NCBI RefSeq assembly: GCF_000938255.1
Contig: NZ_JYMR01000034.1
Location: forward strand, 1 to 64,000
DNA from: Bradyrhizobium sp. LTSP849
GTDB lineage: Bacteria > Pseudomonadota > Alphaproteobacteria > Rhizobiales > Xanthobacteraceae
Length of the DNA: 64,000 bases
Reading direction: 5' to 3'
The position numbers and the translations under genes are program-made. Position 1 is the first letter of the stretch. Each line of letters opens with the position of its first letter. Positions 23,755 to 32,845 of the stretch are shown piece after piece. The notes under the pieces were generated by a model. It was given only the letters and a program-made list of their open reading frames with translations, was not told where the DNA came from and did no database searches.

Positions 23755-23832
23755 TGGTCGGAGCGAGAGGATTTGAACCTCCGACCCCTAGTCTCCCAGA
23801 CTAGTGCGCTAACCGGGCTGCGCCACGCTCCG
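23755..23832 (-). tRNA. tRNA-Pro (anticodon GGG)
   Basis: Read on the minus strand, the acceptor stem is CGGAGCG/CGCTCCG. The anticodon arm CTAGT-CTGGGAG-ACTAG carries GGG. The T-arm is GGAGG-TTCGAAT-CCTCT, and CCA is encoded (23755-23757). It reads CCC codons and decodes with wobble. Its 3' end faces the accessory region. Nothing beyond 23833 resembles the island, so this gene probably marks the island's integration site. Confidence 0.95.
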
Positions 23833-23943
23833 AACGTCGTTCCATTAGCTAGGATCGCCGCTTTGCGCAAGGCGAGGTCACACCATTTTGGTGTCTCCGC
23901 CCAAGGCTCCCGGAACTGACCGCAAAGACGACGAAAAGTGCTC

Positions 23944-24522
23944 TCAGACGTCTTTCAGCGCCAGATCGAGCATTTCCCGGCAGGCGACGAGGTCGCTGAG
24001 CGCCCGACCCAGGCGCTCCCGGTCCAGCGCGCTGGGGCCGGCCGGCGGCGACGCCGTGCCGCCCTTGCGGAAGGTGGTGAGGATGTCCTCGTCGTCGGTC
24101 TCCGAGAAGCGGAAGTCGATGCCTTCCTCCTCCCCGCCCTGGAAATCGTCATCGTCGGTGTCGAGGGTGCCGCGGACGCCCGTCTCCTCCTCGGGCTCCA
24201 TCAGGCTCGCCCCGATGGCGTCCTCTATCGCGCCGAACGAGACAGCAGCCGAACTGTCGGCCAGGCCCTGCACCGATTTGACGCCGTGCTCCTTGAGGAT
24301 CCGCTGCACCCCGCGGATGGTGTAGCCCTCCCCGTAGAGCAGACGGCGGATGCCCTTGAGCAGGTCGACGTCGTCGGGGCGGTAATAGCGGCGGCCGCCG
24401 CTGCGCTTCATCGGCTTGATCTGAGAGAATCGGGTCTCCCAGAACCGCAGCACGTGCTGCGGAATGTCGAGTTCCTGCGCTACTTCGCTGATGGTTCGGA
24501 ACGCATCCGGCGCCTTGTCCAA
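23944..24522 (-). CDS. MerR-family transcriptional regulator
   Basis: The protein is 192 residues. The N-terminal winged helix-turn-helix is clear (residues about 10-75: ISEVAQELDIPQHVLRFWET, RRYYRPDDVDLLKGIRRLLY, GYTIRGVQRILKEHG). The C-terminal half is acidic (EEETGVRGTLDTDDDD) and lacks the cysteines of metal-sensing MerR proteins. Such a MerR gene beside ihfA is common in alphaproteobacteria. It lies 24 bases after ihfA on the same strand, so the two are likely co-transcribed. The ligand is unknown. Confidence 0.88.
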   Translation of the reverse strand: MDKAPDAFRTISEVAQELDIPQHVLRFWETRFSQIKPMKRSGGRRYYRPDDVDLLKGIRRLLYGEGYTIRGVQRILKEHGVKSVQGLADSSAAVSFGAIEDAIGASLMEPEEETGVRGTLDTDDDDFQGGEEEGIDFRFSETDDEDILTTFRKGGTASPPAGPSALDRERLGRALSDLVACREMLDLALKDV

Positions 24523-24546
24523 ATGCCAAATCCTTTTGGAGCGCGG

Positions 24547-24888
24547 TTACGCCTCCGGTTGAACCTTGCTGCCGTCGCCATTGGTGCGGTGCTGGGCATT
24601 GATCCGCTGCTTCAGGATCGCCGACGGCTTGAACACCATAACCCGGCGCGGCGAGATCGGCACCTCGGTGCCGGTCTTCGGATTGCGGCCGATACGCTGA
24701 CCCTTCTTGCGCACCATGAAGGACCCGAACGAAGAGAGTTTCACCGTCTCGCCCTTCTCCAGGCAGTCGGTGATCTCCTTCAGCACGAGTTCCACGAAGG
24801 CAGACGATTCCGTGCGCGACAGGCCCACCTTCTGGTAGACGGCCTCGCAGAGATCAACACGCGTTACGGTTTTACTTGTATCGGTCAT
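24547..24888 (-). CDS. ihfA: Integration host factor subunit alpha
   Basis: The protein is 113 residues from the ATG at 24888; an upstream in-frame start gives an unusual extension. It is a histone-like DNA-bending protein that pairs with IHF beta. Visible features are VTRVDLCEAVYQKVGLSRTE at the dimerisation helices, VKLSSFGSFMVRKKGQRIGR in the DNA-gripping arm region, and the conserved GRNPKTGTEVPI with the proline that intercalates in the minor groove. It lies upstream of the MerR gene and downstream of fabH on the same strand. Confidence 0.94.
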   Translation of the reverse strand: MTDTSKTVTRVDLCEAVYQKVGLSRTESSAFVELVLKEITDCLEKGETVKLSSFGSFMVRKKGQRIGRNPKTGTEVPISPRRVMVFKPSAILKQRINAQHRTNGDGSKVQPEA

Positions 24889-25022
24889 CGCCCTGCCCCA
24901 CATCACGGCGAACAATTGTCGTCTGAAATTATGAGCTTACGATACGGCGGTCAACAGCGCTCATCAATGCAGACGCATCGATTATCCGCGTCAATTCGGG
25001 CAAAATTTTATCGACTGTGGCC

Positions 25023-26003
25023 TTACCAGCGCACGAGCGCGGAGCCCCAGGTGAAACCGCCGCCCATCGCTTCCAGCAAAACCAGGTCGCCGCGCTTGAT
25101 GCGGCCGTCCTTGCGCGCCACCGACAGCGCCAAGGGTATAGAGGCAGCCGAGGTATTGCCGTGACGGTCGACCGTCAGCACCACCTTCTGCGGTGCGATA
25201 TGAAGCTTGTGGGCGGACGCGTCGATGATTCGCTTGTTGGCCTGGTGCGGCACGAACCAGTCGATGCTTTCGGCGTCGTGGCCGGTCGCCTCAAAGGCAT
25301 CGACGATCACGTCGGTGATCATGCCGACGGCGTGCTTGAAGACCTCGCGGCCCTCCATGCGCAGATGGCCGACGGTCTGGGTCGAGGACGGTCCGCCGTC
25401 GACGAACAGCTTGGCCTTGTGGCGGCCGTCGGAGCGCAGATGCGTGGTCACCACGCCGCGGTCGGTTGCGGCTTGGCCCGGCTGCTCCTGCGCCTCCAGC
25501 ACGACCGCGCCCGCGCCGTCGCCGAACAGCACGCAGGTGCCGCGATCGTTCCAGTCGAGGATGCGCGAAAAAGTCTCGGCGCCAATCACCAGCGCGCGTT
25601 TGAAGGCGCCGGTGCGCAGGAAATTGTCGGCGGTCGCAAGCGCGAACACGAAGCCCGAGCACACCGCCTGAAGGTCGAAGGCCGCGCCGTGGTTGATGCC
25701 GAGCCCATGCTGCACGGCGACCGCGGTCGCAGGAAACGTGTTGTCCGGCGTCGAGGTCGCGAGCACGATCAGGTCGATCGACTGCGCGTCAAGGCCAGCA
25801 TCAGTGAGGGCTGCCTGCGCCGCCTTGATCGCGAGATGCGAGGTGAACTCGCCGTCGGCCGCGATGTGCCGCTCGCGAATACCGGTGCGCTGCACGATCC
25901 ACTCGTCGGAGGTGTCGATGCGCGTCGCCAATTGGGCATTGGTCACCACCTGCTCCGGCAGGTAGGCACCGCAGCCCAGCACGACCGAACGAATTTTGGT
26001 CAC
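25023..26003 (-). CDS. fabH: 3-oxoacyl-ACP synthase III (KAS III)
   Basis: The protein is 326 residues, full length. It starts fatty acid synthesis by condensing acetyl-CoA with malonyl-ACP. The catalytic Cys lies in AVCSGFVFALATADNFLRTG near residue 112, the His in WFVPHQANKR near 250, and the Asn in HGNTSAASIPLAL near 280. The N-terminal GCGAYLPEQVVTNAQLA is typical. Its start overlaps the plsX end by four bases, so the two are translationally coupled and supply the fatty acid and phospholipid pathways. Confidence 0.96.
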   Translation of the reverse strand: MTKIRSVVLGCGAYLPEQVVTNAQLATRIDTSDEWIVQRTGIRERHIAADGEFTSHLAIKAAQAALTDAGLDAQSIDLIVLATSTPDNTFPATAVAVQHGLGINHGAAFDLQAVCSGFVFALATADNFLRTGAFKRALVIGAETFSRILDWNDRGTCVLFGDGAGAVVLEAQEQPGQAATDRGVVTTHLRSDGRHKAKLFVDGGPSSTQTVGHLRMEGREVFKHAVGMITDVIVDAFEATGHDAESIDWFVPHQANKRIIDASAHKLHIAPQKVVLTVDRHGNTSAASIPLALSVARKDGRIKRGDLVLLEAMGGGFTWGSALVRW

Positions 26004-27061
26004 GAAACAGCCTCCTGCGCGGTCTGCACGGAATTGAGTGCACCACCCTCGCGGTTGAGCATCTGATTGATCTTGTTCAGGAGATCGAATTTGACCATCT
26101 CATAGCCAACATCGATCGCATAGGCAAAGCCTTCGGCATTGATTCCGCCGTGGCTCTTGACCACGACCCCGTTCAATCCAAGGAACATCCCACCATTGGA
26201 CTTGTTCGGGTCCATCTTGTTGCGCAGGGCCTGGAAGGCGCCGCGGGCGAAGAGATAGCCGAGCTTGGACATCCAGCTCCGCTGCATCTCGTGTCGGAGC
26301 AGTTCGGCCATCTGGCGCGCGGTTCCCTCGGCCGCCTTGAGCGCGATGTTGCCGCTGAAACCTTCGGTGACGATCACGTCGGCCAGCCCCTTGCCGATGC
26401 CGTCGCCCTCGACGAAGCCGATATAATCGAGCTCCGGCAAGTTCATCGCGCGCAGAATTTCGCCGGCCTCGCGGATTTCCTCGTGGCCCTTGATCTCCTC
26501 GGTCCCGATGTTGAGCAGGCCGACCGTTGGGCGCGGCTTGCTGAACAAGACGCTGGCCATCGCAGCGCCCATGACCGCGAGCGAGACCACATGATGCGCA
26601 TCGCCGCCGATGGTGGCGCCGAGATCGAGCACGACAGACTGCCCGCGCATCGTCGGCCATATGCCCGCGATCGCCGGGCGGTCGATGCCGGGCAGCATGC
26701 GCAGATGGAAGCGCGACATCGCCATCAGCGCGCCAGTATTGCCGGCGGAGACCGCGACATCCGCCTCGCCCTTCTTCACCGCATCGATCGCAAGCCACAT
26801 CGAGGAGGTCTTGCGGCCACGCCGCAGTGCCTGGCTCGGCTTGTCCTCCATGCCGACGGCAACGTCGGTATGGATGATCCGGGAGACGGCCTTGAGCTGG
26901 GGGTGACGATCGAGCTCGGGCTCGATCCTGGCGCGGTCCCCGACCAGCAGGAACTCGGTCTCGCGGTGCCTGCCGAGCGAGACGGCAGCGCCTGGAATGA
27001 CCACGGCGGCGCCGACGTCGCCCCCCATGGCGTCAAGCGCAATACGAACCTTGCTTGGCAT
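26000..27061 (-). CDS. plsX: Phosphate acyltransferase PlsX
   Basis: The protein is 353 residues. It makes acyl-phosphate from acyl-ACP for phospholipid synthesis at the membrane. Signature segments are IALDAMGGDVGA at the N-terminus, AVSAGNTGALMAMSRF near 105, and EGFSGNIALKAAEGTARQMA near 233. It is full length. It precedes fabH with a four-base overlap, the classical plsX-fabH order. A roughly 290-base gap with no gene separates it from yceD upstream. Confidence 0.96.
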   Translation of the reverse strand: MPSKVRIALDAMGGDVGAAVVIPGAAVSLGRHRETEFLLVGDRARIEPELDRHPQLKAVSRIIHTDVAVGMEDKPSQALRRGRKTSSMWLAIDAVKKGEADVAVSAGNTGALMAMSRFHLRMLPGIDRPAIAGIWPTMRGQSVVLDLGATIGGDAHHVVSLAVMGAAMASVLFSKPRPTVGLLNIGTEEIKGHEEIREAGEILRAMNLPELDYIGFVEGDGIGKGLADVIVTEGFSGNIALKAAEGTARQMAELLRHEMQRSWMSKLGYLFARGAFQALRNKMDPNKSNGGMFLGLNGVVVKSHGGINAEGFAYAIDVGYEMVKFDLLNKINQMLNREGGALNSVQTAQEAVS

Positions 27062-27352
27062 CTAGATCCCGGAAACCTGGTCTGGCGCGGTCGTCAACTG
27101 GCGGGACCGCGAAATGGGTTCGCCATGGATATGACGACCGGCCAAGCGCGACGACGCACCCCGACCGGGGCGCGACAATAGCGTTTTGTGGTCCCGAAAC
27201 AACCTCTTGCCCCCAGGCTTTTGGATTGAGGGCGATCCGGCCGCGAGTCCCAAAAATCGCGTGAAATATATAGAAATCAGATAGATAAGACGATCTCTCA
27301 ATCCGCCTCGCGGCCTCGACGCAAAAACGTTCCCGCGGGAGGGACGCCCGAG

Positions 27353-27916
27353 CTACTCGCCTTTATTCTTGTCCTGCAGCGCCTTTAATGCCGCAAAGGG
27401 ATTGTCCTCGGGGTCGGGAGCGGTGACCTCCACCTCGAATACGGCACCCGGCTTGCGCGGATAGGGATCCACCGCCAGGAACAGCGCGTCGGTGGCGAGC
27501 CGGCCAAGGTCGATGATGCCGTTGACGATGGCCTCCGGCGGATCGGCGACCTCGGGTGGCTCCTTATCGTCCTGCCCTTCCTCAATCAGGTCGGCCAGCC
27601 GCCGCGCCTCGGCCTCGGGCGCGAATATCAGGTCGATCTCCTCGTCGATCTCGCTCTCGATCGGATCGAGCGTCACCACGCAGGTCTGGCCGACCCGGGC
27701 ACGGACGTGGCCTGTGACATGGACCCGGCCGCCGCTCTTCGGCACGACGTCGAAACTGGCATGGATCGACGGGACCTCGCGGAGGCCGGCGACCTCGGCG
27801 ACCGCCTGACGCTCGGCGGCGGAAGCCTCAAGCTCCCGGTGCAGGCCGGTATCGGGAATATGCGCGACCATCACGGGAGCGCGCCAGGGGTCGGGTCCGG
27901 TCATCGGTCGGTTCAT
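27353..27916 (-). CDS. DUF177 / YceD family protein
   Basis: The protein is 187 residues. DUF177 members are linked to 23S rRNA and ribosome maturation and often lie before rpmF-plsX. Here CVVTLDPIESEIDEEIDLIF near residue 83 is the family's conserved segment, and an acidic stretch and PDPEDNPFAALKALQDK close the protein. The start overlaps the end of the cytochrome bc1 chaperone gene by four bases, so they share a transcript. Confidence 0.87.
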   Translation of the reverse strand: MNRPMTGPDPWRAPVMVAHIPDTGLHRELEASAAERQAVAEVAGLREVPSIHASFDVVPKSGGRVHVTGHVRARVGQTCVVTLDPIESEIDEEIDLIFAPEAEARRLADLIEEGQDDKEPPEVADPPEAIVNGIIDLGRLATDALFLAVDPYPRKPGAVFEVEVTAPDPEDNPFAALKALQDKNKGE

Positions 27917-28464
27917 GGCGTCACATCCTTCGCAATTGGCGCGGGAAACTCGAAGGATCCGAGCAGCAGCGCCGGTTCGCCGGTCAAGCCGAGATTCGCC
28001 TCCGCGGCCTGCGCGTAAGCGGCGAGCCGCCGCGCCCGATCCATCGCAGCGCCATTCAAGATATTCTTGCAGATCGCCTGCGCCAGCGCTTCGGCCCCGG
28101 CATCGATCGCCTGGTCATAGGCCTGGACGCGGCCATAAAAGGCCTCGCCGAAGGCCCGCATCCGCTTTGGGACGGTCTGGTCCCCCACACCCATCTCGCG
28201 CAGATTATCGTCCATGTCCTCGCAAAAGCGGTCGAACAGGGCCTGCGACAGCTCTACGGCGCCCGGGGCCGTCCGCAGGCGCCGCAGCAACAGCCAGAGA
28301 TGCAACAGCAACAGGTCGAAACGGCCATTAACCGTATCGGGCACGCCCAAGTCCCGGTAAAATATGGGTTCTCGCGCCTGCGTCACGATCATGCCATAGA
28401 TGGCCTCAATGGTGCCGGCCGGGGCTAGCCGGGGTTTCCTGAAGTGATTGAACGGCCAAAGCAT
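27913..28464 (-). CDS. Ubiquinol-cytochrome c chaperone family protein
   Basis: The protein is 183 residues. The helical core is that of the UbiA-like cytochrome bc1 assembly chaperone (Cbp3-type): TIEAIYGMIVTQAREPIFYR, FDLLLLHLWLLLRRL and LFDRFCEDMDDNLREMGVGD. It probably helps assemble or stabilise cytochrome bc1. It leads a short operon with the DUF177 gene. Divergent transcription with the bamE-like gene places both promoters in the 98 bases between 28464 and 28563. Confidence 0.88.
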   Translation of the reverse strand: MLWPFNHFRKPRLAPAGTIEAIYGMIVTQAREPIFYRDLGVPDTVNGRFDLLLLHLWLLLRRLRTAPGAVELSQALFDRFCEDMDDNLREMGVGDQTVPKRMRAFGEAFYGRVQAYDQAIDAGAEALAQAICKNILNGAAMDRARRLAAYAQAAEANLGLTGEPALLLGSFEFPAPIAKDVTP

Positions 28465-28562
28465 TGTGGTTTCCGCAAGCGGGCGCGCGCGAGTTGCATT
28501 CAGAGCCCCCGCCCGGTACTTCAGCGCCTCGCGCGACGCAAGGGGACGGAATCAGTTCCGCA

Positions 28563-29048
28563 ATGACCATAACGAACCAGACCCGCCTGCGCGCCTACAG
28601 ACCGCGCGGCCTTCATTCGCGCTGGCGCGCTTTGCGCCTGCTCGCGGCCGTGACCCTGGTCGGCGCGGCGCTCGCCGGCTGCACCGGTGAGCAATTCCAG
28701 AAGGGCTACATCCTGCCGCCCGGCGCGCTCGAGCAAATTCCGATCGGCGCGAGCCAGGATCAGGTGCTGATCGTGATGGGCACGCCCTCCACCGTCGCCA
28801 CGCTGGATGGCGAGGTGTTTTACTACATCTCGCAGCGCTCCGAGCGCGTGGTCGCCTTCATGAACCAGAAGCTGGTCGATCAGCGCGTGATCGCGATCTA
28901 TTTCGACAAGAACCGGCGCGTGCGCCGGCTTGCGAATTACGGCCTCCAGGACGGCAAGATCTTCGACTTCATCAGCCGGACCACGCCGACCTCGGGTCAG
29001 GAGATGAGCTACCTCGCACCGCTGTTCAAGCTGCTCAGCTTCAACTGA
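28563..29048 (+). CDS. Outer-membrane assembly lipoprotein BamE/OmlA-like
   Basis: The protein is 161 residues from the ATG at 28563, which gives a lipoprotein signal with LAGC near residues 35-38. The longer upstream frame is not protein-like. The SmpA/OmlA core is present (GYILPPGALEQIPIGASQDQ, VLIVMGTPSTVATLDGEVFY, VIAIYFDKNRRVRRLANYGL). BamE-type lipoproteins sit in the outer membrane and support the BAM complex. Confidence 0.9.
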   Translation: MTITNQTRLRAYRPRGLHSRWRALRLLAAVTLVGAALAGCTGEQFQKGYILPPGALEQIPIGASQDQVLIVMGTPSTVATLDGEVFYYISQRSERVVAFMNQKLVDQRVIAIYFDKNRRVRRLANYGLQDGKIFDFISRTTPTSGQEMSYLAPLFKLLSFN

Positions 29049-29178
29049 GGCCTTGAGCTGAGGTTTGCACCTGCGGCGTCGTGCCGCTCTCCGCGCGGCA
29101 CTTGCCGTCGCGTGCGACTTGCCGTTGTGCACCGGGTTCCCTACCCTCTCTGCAAAACAAGAAGCAGGGAGTGGATTC

Positions 29179-30180
29179 GTGTCCAAGAAGTTTCTGTCCC
29201 GTCGTCGCGTGCTCGCTGGTGCTGCCGGCCTGTCGGCCGCAGGCATCCTGCCGCGATCGAGCCTCGCTGACTGGAAGCCGACCGAGAATATCCGCGTCAT
29301 CGTGCCGGCCGCAGCCGGCGGCTCGACCGACGTGATGGGCCGGCTGCTCGCCGCCCATCTCCAGTCCGCCTGGGGCCAGACGGCGGTCGTGGAGAATCGC
29401 TCGGGCGGCGGCGGCACCATCGGGACGGCCGAGGTCGTCCGCTCCAAGGCCGACGGCCACACCATCCTGATCGGCAATCCCGGTCCGAACGCGATCGCCT
29501 ACAGCATCTTCAAGAACCTCACCTACAAGGCGGACCAGCTCCAGCCGGTCTCCAACATGATTCGGATCCCGAACATCGTCTCGGCGCATCCGAAGACCGG
29601 CATCAAGTCGATCGCCGAGCTGATCGCCTTCCTCAAGGCCAATCCGGACAAGCTCAGCTACGCCTCCTCCGGCGTCGGCCAGAGCCCTCATCTCACCGGT
29701 GCCTGGTTCCTCCAGCTTACCGGGCTGAAGATGACGCACATCCCGTTCCGCGGCGCGGGCCCCGCGCTCCAGGCTGCGCTCGCCGGCGACATCCAGGTCC
29801 TGTTCGACAATCTCTATCCGAGCCTTCCGCAGGTGCAGAACGGCACGCTCAACGGCCTCTGCGTCACCACGACCGAGCGCAGCGACCTCGCACTGAACCT
29901 GCCGACCATGCGCGAGAGCGCGCCGGAGCTTGCGAATTTCGACATCTCGTCGTGGTTCTCAGTATTCCTGCCGAAAGGCGTCCCCGCTCCGGTGCTCGAC
30001 GCGCTCAATCTTCAAGTGAAGGCAATGCTTGAGCGCGAGGACATGAAGAAGCAGATCGTCGCCATGGGTGCCCGCGCCGACTACGGCACGCCACAGCAGT
30101 TTTCCGACTTCGTGGACGCCGAGACGAAGAAGTTCGCCGGCATCATCGAGAAGGAAGGCTTGCAGATGGATGTGCAGTAG
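29179..30180 (+). CDS. TctC-type periplasmic substrate-binding protein
   Basis: The protein is 333 residues from the GTG at 29179, chosen because GGGAG precedes it and it starts the Tat-type signal KKFLSRRRVLAGAAGLSAAG. The mature protein has the Bug/TctC fold: IRVIVPAAAGGSTDVMGRLL, VVENRSGGGGTIGTAEVV, YASSGVGQSPHLTGAWFLQL and HIPFRGAGPALQAALAGDIQ. Such proteins capture organic acids for TTT transporters. No TctAB genes lie nearby, a common state for orphan Bug proteins. It converges on a small membrane gene with which its end overlaps. Confidence 0.9.
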   Translation: MSKKFLSRRRVLAGAAGLSAAGILPRSSLADWKPTENIRVIVPAAAGGSTDVMGRLLAAHLQSAWGQTAVVENRSGGGGTIGTAEVVRSKADGHTILIGNPGPNAIAYSIFKNLTYKADQLQPVSNMIRIPNIVSAHPKTGIKSIAELIAFLKANPDKLSYASSGVGQSPHLTGAWFLQLTGLKMTHIPFRGAGPALQAALAGDIQVLFDNLYPSLPQVQNGTLNGLCVTTTERSDLALNLPTMRESAPELANFDISSWFSVFLPKGVPAPVLDALNLQVKAMLEREDMKKQIVAMGARADYGTPQQFSDFVDAETKKFAGIIEKEGLQMDVQ

Positions 30181-30376
30181 CCTGCCCTTCGTGCGGCGCA
30201 GGGGACTTGAACCAGTTGAAGGCGAAGAGGACGGCCGCCGCCAGCGCGACCGCCAACATTGTGCGAGGCCCGGATTGCCGGGCTCCTCTTTGCGCCTTGC
30301 CGCAAGTCGGACAGACGGTGTCGGCCGCCAACATGTCGCAGCCGCACCGCATACATTTGGTCGTCTCGAACGTCAT
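30143..30376 (-). CDS. Small zinc-ribbon membrane protein
   Basis: The protein is 77 residues from the ATG at 30376. CMRCGCDMLAADTVCPTCGK is a compact four-cysteine zinc ribbon. Residues about 40-55 form a membrane helix (TMLAVALAAAVLFAFNWF). The end overlaps the convergent tctC-type gene by 38 bases. The function is unknown; it may be a small membrane sensor or assembly factor. Confidence 0.6.
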   Translation of the reverse strand: MTFETTKCMRCGCDMLAADTVCPTCGKAQRGARQSGPRTMLAVALAAAVLFAFNWFKSPAPHEGQATAHPSASLPSR

Positions 30377-30403
30377 GGCGACGGTCCCCTGTAAAACAGA
30401 CAA

Positions 30404-30433
30404 CAAAAAACCCGCGGCTTGCACCGCGGGTTT
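30404..30433 (-). terminator. Rho-independent terminator after hppA
   Basis: AACCCGCGG and CCGCGGGTT form a stem. On the minus strand it is followed by TTTTTT (the A-run at 30405-30410). It lies 24 bases after the hppA stop. Confidence 0.9.
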
Positions 30434-30456
30434 GTCGCAGGACACGTGTCCCAGGT

Positions 30457-32577
30457 TCAGTGTGCCAGGATTGCCAGCAGCAGCAAGGCCACGATGTTGG
30501 TGATCTTGATCATCGGATTCACGGCAGGACCGGCGGTGTCCTTGTAGGGATCACCGACGGTGTCGCCGGTCACCGCCGACTTGTGGGCGTCACTGCCCTT
30601 GCCGCCGTAATGACCGTCCTCGATGTACTTCTTGGCATTGTCCCAGGCGCCGCCGCCCGAGGTCATGGAGATCGCGACGAACAGGCCCGTCACGATCACG
30701 CCGAGCAGCATCGCGCCGACCGCCGAGAACGCCGCCGACTTGCCGGCCGCACCACCGCCCGCGATGACGTAGATCAGGAAGTAGACGACGATCGGCGACA
30801 GCACCGGCAGCAGCGAGGGGATGATCATCTCCTTGATCGCCGCCTTGGTCAGCAGGTCGACCGCCTTGCCGTAATCCGGCTTGTCGGTGCCCTGCATGAT
30901 GCCCGGCTTCTCGCGGAACTGCCGGCGCACCTCCTCGACGATCGCGCTCGCCGCGCGACCGACCGCAGTCATGCCCATCGCGCCGAACAGATACGGCAAG
31001 AGGCCACCGAACAACAGGCCGACAACCACGTAGGGATTGTTGAGCGAGAAGTCCGGATTGACGCCGGCGAAATAAGTGTGGTGCGCGGAGTCCGCAATGA
31101 AGAACTTGAGGTCCTGATTGTAGGCCGCGAACAGCACCAGAGCACCGAGACCGGCGGAGCCGATCGCGTAGCCCTTGGTCACCGCCTTGGTGGTGTTGCC
31201 GACCGCGTCGAGCGCATCGGTCGACTTGCGCACCTCTTTCGGCAGTCCCGCCATTTCGGCAATGCCGCCGGCGTTGTCGGTCACCGGGCCGAAGGCGTCG
31301 AGCGCGACGACCATGCCGGCAAGTGCGAGCATGGTGGCGGTCGCGATCGCGATGCCGAACAGGCCGGCCAGGCTGTAGGTGACGAGGATGCCGGCGATGA
31401 TGACGAGTGCGGGCAGCGCGGTCGACTCCATCGAGATCGCAAGGCCCTGGATCACGTTGGTGCCGTGGCCGGTCACCGACGCGGCCGCGATCGATTTCAC
31501 CGGACGATAATCGGTGCCGGTGTAGTACTCGGTGATCCAGATGATCAGCGCGGTGACGACGAGGCCGACGATTCCGCATTCGAACAGCGACATGCCGGTA
31601 TATTCGACGCCGTCGAGCTTGCCGAAGCCGATCAGGGTGTAGATCACCCCTGCGATGCCGACCAGCGACAGGACGCCGGTGGCGATCAGGCCCTTATAGA
31701 GCGCGCCCATGATCGACTGGCTCGGCCCGAGCTTCACGAAGAAGGTGCCGATGATCGAGGTGATGATGCAGATGCCGCCGATGGCGAGCGGCAACGTCAT
31801 CATGTTCATGAGGATCGGCGTCTTGGCGAAGAAGATCGCCGCGAGCACCATGGTGGCGACCGCGGTCACCGCATAGGTCTCAAAGAGGTCGGCGGCCATG
31901 CCGGCGCAGTCACCGACGTTGTCGCCGACGTTGTCGGCAATGGTGGCCGGATTGCGCGGATCATCCTCGGGGATGCCGGCCTCGACCTTGCCGACGAGGT
32001 CGCCGCCGACGTCCGCACCCTTGGTGAAGATGCCGCCGCCGAGACGGGCGAAGATCGAGATCAGCGAGGCGCCAAAGCCGAGCGCCACCATGGCGTCGAC
32101 CACGGTGCGGCTGTCAGGCGCAAGCTTCAGCGAAAAGACCAGGAAGCCGAAGTAGAGCGTCACGCCAAGCAGCGCGAGACCGGCGACCAGCATGCCGGTG
32201 ATGGCACCCGCCTTGAAGGCGAGCTCGAGACCGCCGGCCAGCGATGTCGTCGCGGCCTGGGCGGTACGCACATTGGCGCGAACCGAGACGTTCATGCCGA
32301 TGAAGCCGGTCGCCCCCGACAGGATGGCGCCGATGGCAAAACCGATCGCGACGTAGATCCCGAGGAAATAGACGAGCAGCACGAAGATGACGATGCCGAC
32401 GATACCGATCGTGGTGTACTGGCGCCGCAGGTAGGCCTGTGCGCCTTCGCGCACCGCCGCTGCGATCTCCTGCATGCGCGGAGACCCCGCATCCGCACTC
32501 AAAACCGAAGACGTCGCCCAGATCGCGTAGACGACGGAAAGCACTCCGCAGAGCACAATCAACCATAATGCTGTCAT
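30457..32577 (-). CDS. hppA: Proton-translocating membrane pyrophosphatase
   Basis: The protein is 706 residues with about 15-16 membrane helices. It hydrolyses pyrophosphate and pumps protons. The catalytic loops are visible: DVGGDLVGKVEAGIPEDDPR and NVGDNVGDCAGMAADLFETY near residues 190-225, and further aspartate-rich loops near the C-terminus (VTGDTVGDPYKDTAGPAVNP). The motif GNTTKAVTKGYAIGSAGLG carries Lys where potassium-dependent enzymes have Ala, so it should be the potassium-independent proton type. It is transcribed alone, with a clear terminator behind. Confidence 0.97.
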   Translation of the reverse strand: MTALWLIVLCGVLSVVYAIWATSSVLSADAGSPRMQEIAAAVREGAQAYLRRQYTTIGIVGIVIFVLLVYFLGIYVAIGFAIGAILSGATGFIGMNVSVRANVRTAQAATTSLAGGLELAFKAGAITGMLVAGLALLGVTLYFGFLVFSLKLAPDSRTVVDAMVALGFGASLISIFARLGGGIFTKGADVGGDLVGKVEAGIPEDDPRNPATIADNVGDNVGDCAGMAADLFETYAVTAVATMVLAAIFFAKTPILMNMMTLPLAIGGICIITSIIGTFFVKLGPSQSIMGALYKGLIATGVLSLVGIAGVIYTLIGFGKLDGVEYTGMSLFECGIVGLVVTALIIWITEYYTGTDYRPVKSIAAASVTGHGTNVIQGLAISMESTALPALVIIAGILVTYSLAGLFGIAIATATMLALAGMVVALDAFGPVTDNAGGIAEMAGLPKEVRKSTDALDAVGNTTKAVTKGYAIGSAGLGALVLFAAYNQDLKFFIADSAHHTYFAGVNPDFSLNNPYVVVGLLFGGLLPYLFGAMGMTAVGRAASAIVEEVRRQFREKPGIMQGTDKPDYGKAVDLLTKAAIKEMIIPSLLPVLSPIVVYFLIYVIAGGGAAGKSAAFSAVGAMLLGVIVTGLFVAISMTSGGGAWDNAKKYIEDGHYGGKGSDAHKSAVTGDTVGDPYKDTAGPAVNPMIKITNIVALLLLAILAH

Positions 32578-32662
32578 GTGATTTTTTGCCTCAGATCCTT
32601 GATGTACGTACCCCCGGCGCCTTTGTTTTTCCGTTGTGCGGTGCGGCGCCTTTATGTTGAAC

Positions 32663-32693
32663 AGGGCCGCCCCTTGCCCGAAGGGGCGGCCCT
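32663..32693 (-). terminator. Strong intergenic hairpin
   Basis: AGGGCCGCCCCTT pairs with AAGGGGCGGCCCT around a five-base loop, between hppA and the 32846 gene, both leftward. It may end the upstream transcript, though no T-run follows. Confidence 0.5.
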
Positions 32694-32845
32694 AGTCGGC
32701 CACAAGCTTGCCAAAATCAGAATGCGGGTGCAACGCCGTAAGCGGCCGAAAAGGCCGATCTCGGCAGGTATTTAGGCTATGGGCAGGATCGTCGCGTCGT
32801 CCCGGGAAATGGCCCCGGAACTGTCCGTCAACGGACACCGCTCGC

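Noticed and set aside
30259..32568. Very long open frame on the + strand opposite hppA
   Set aside because: It is an antisense shadow of the GC-rich, codon-biased hppA gene. Its Arg/Asp/His/Gly-rich composition is not protein-like and it has no ribosome site.
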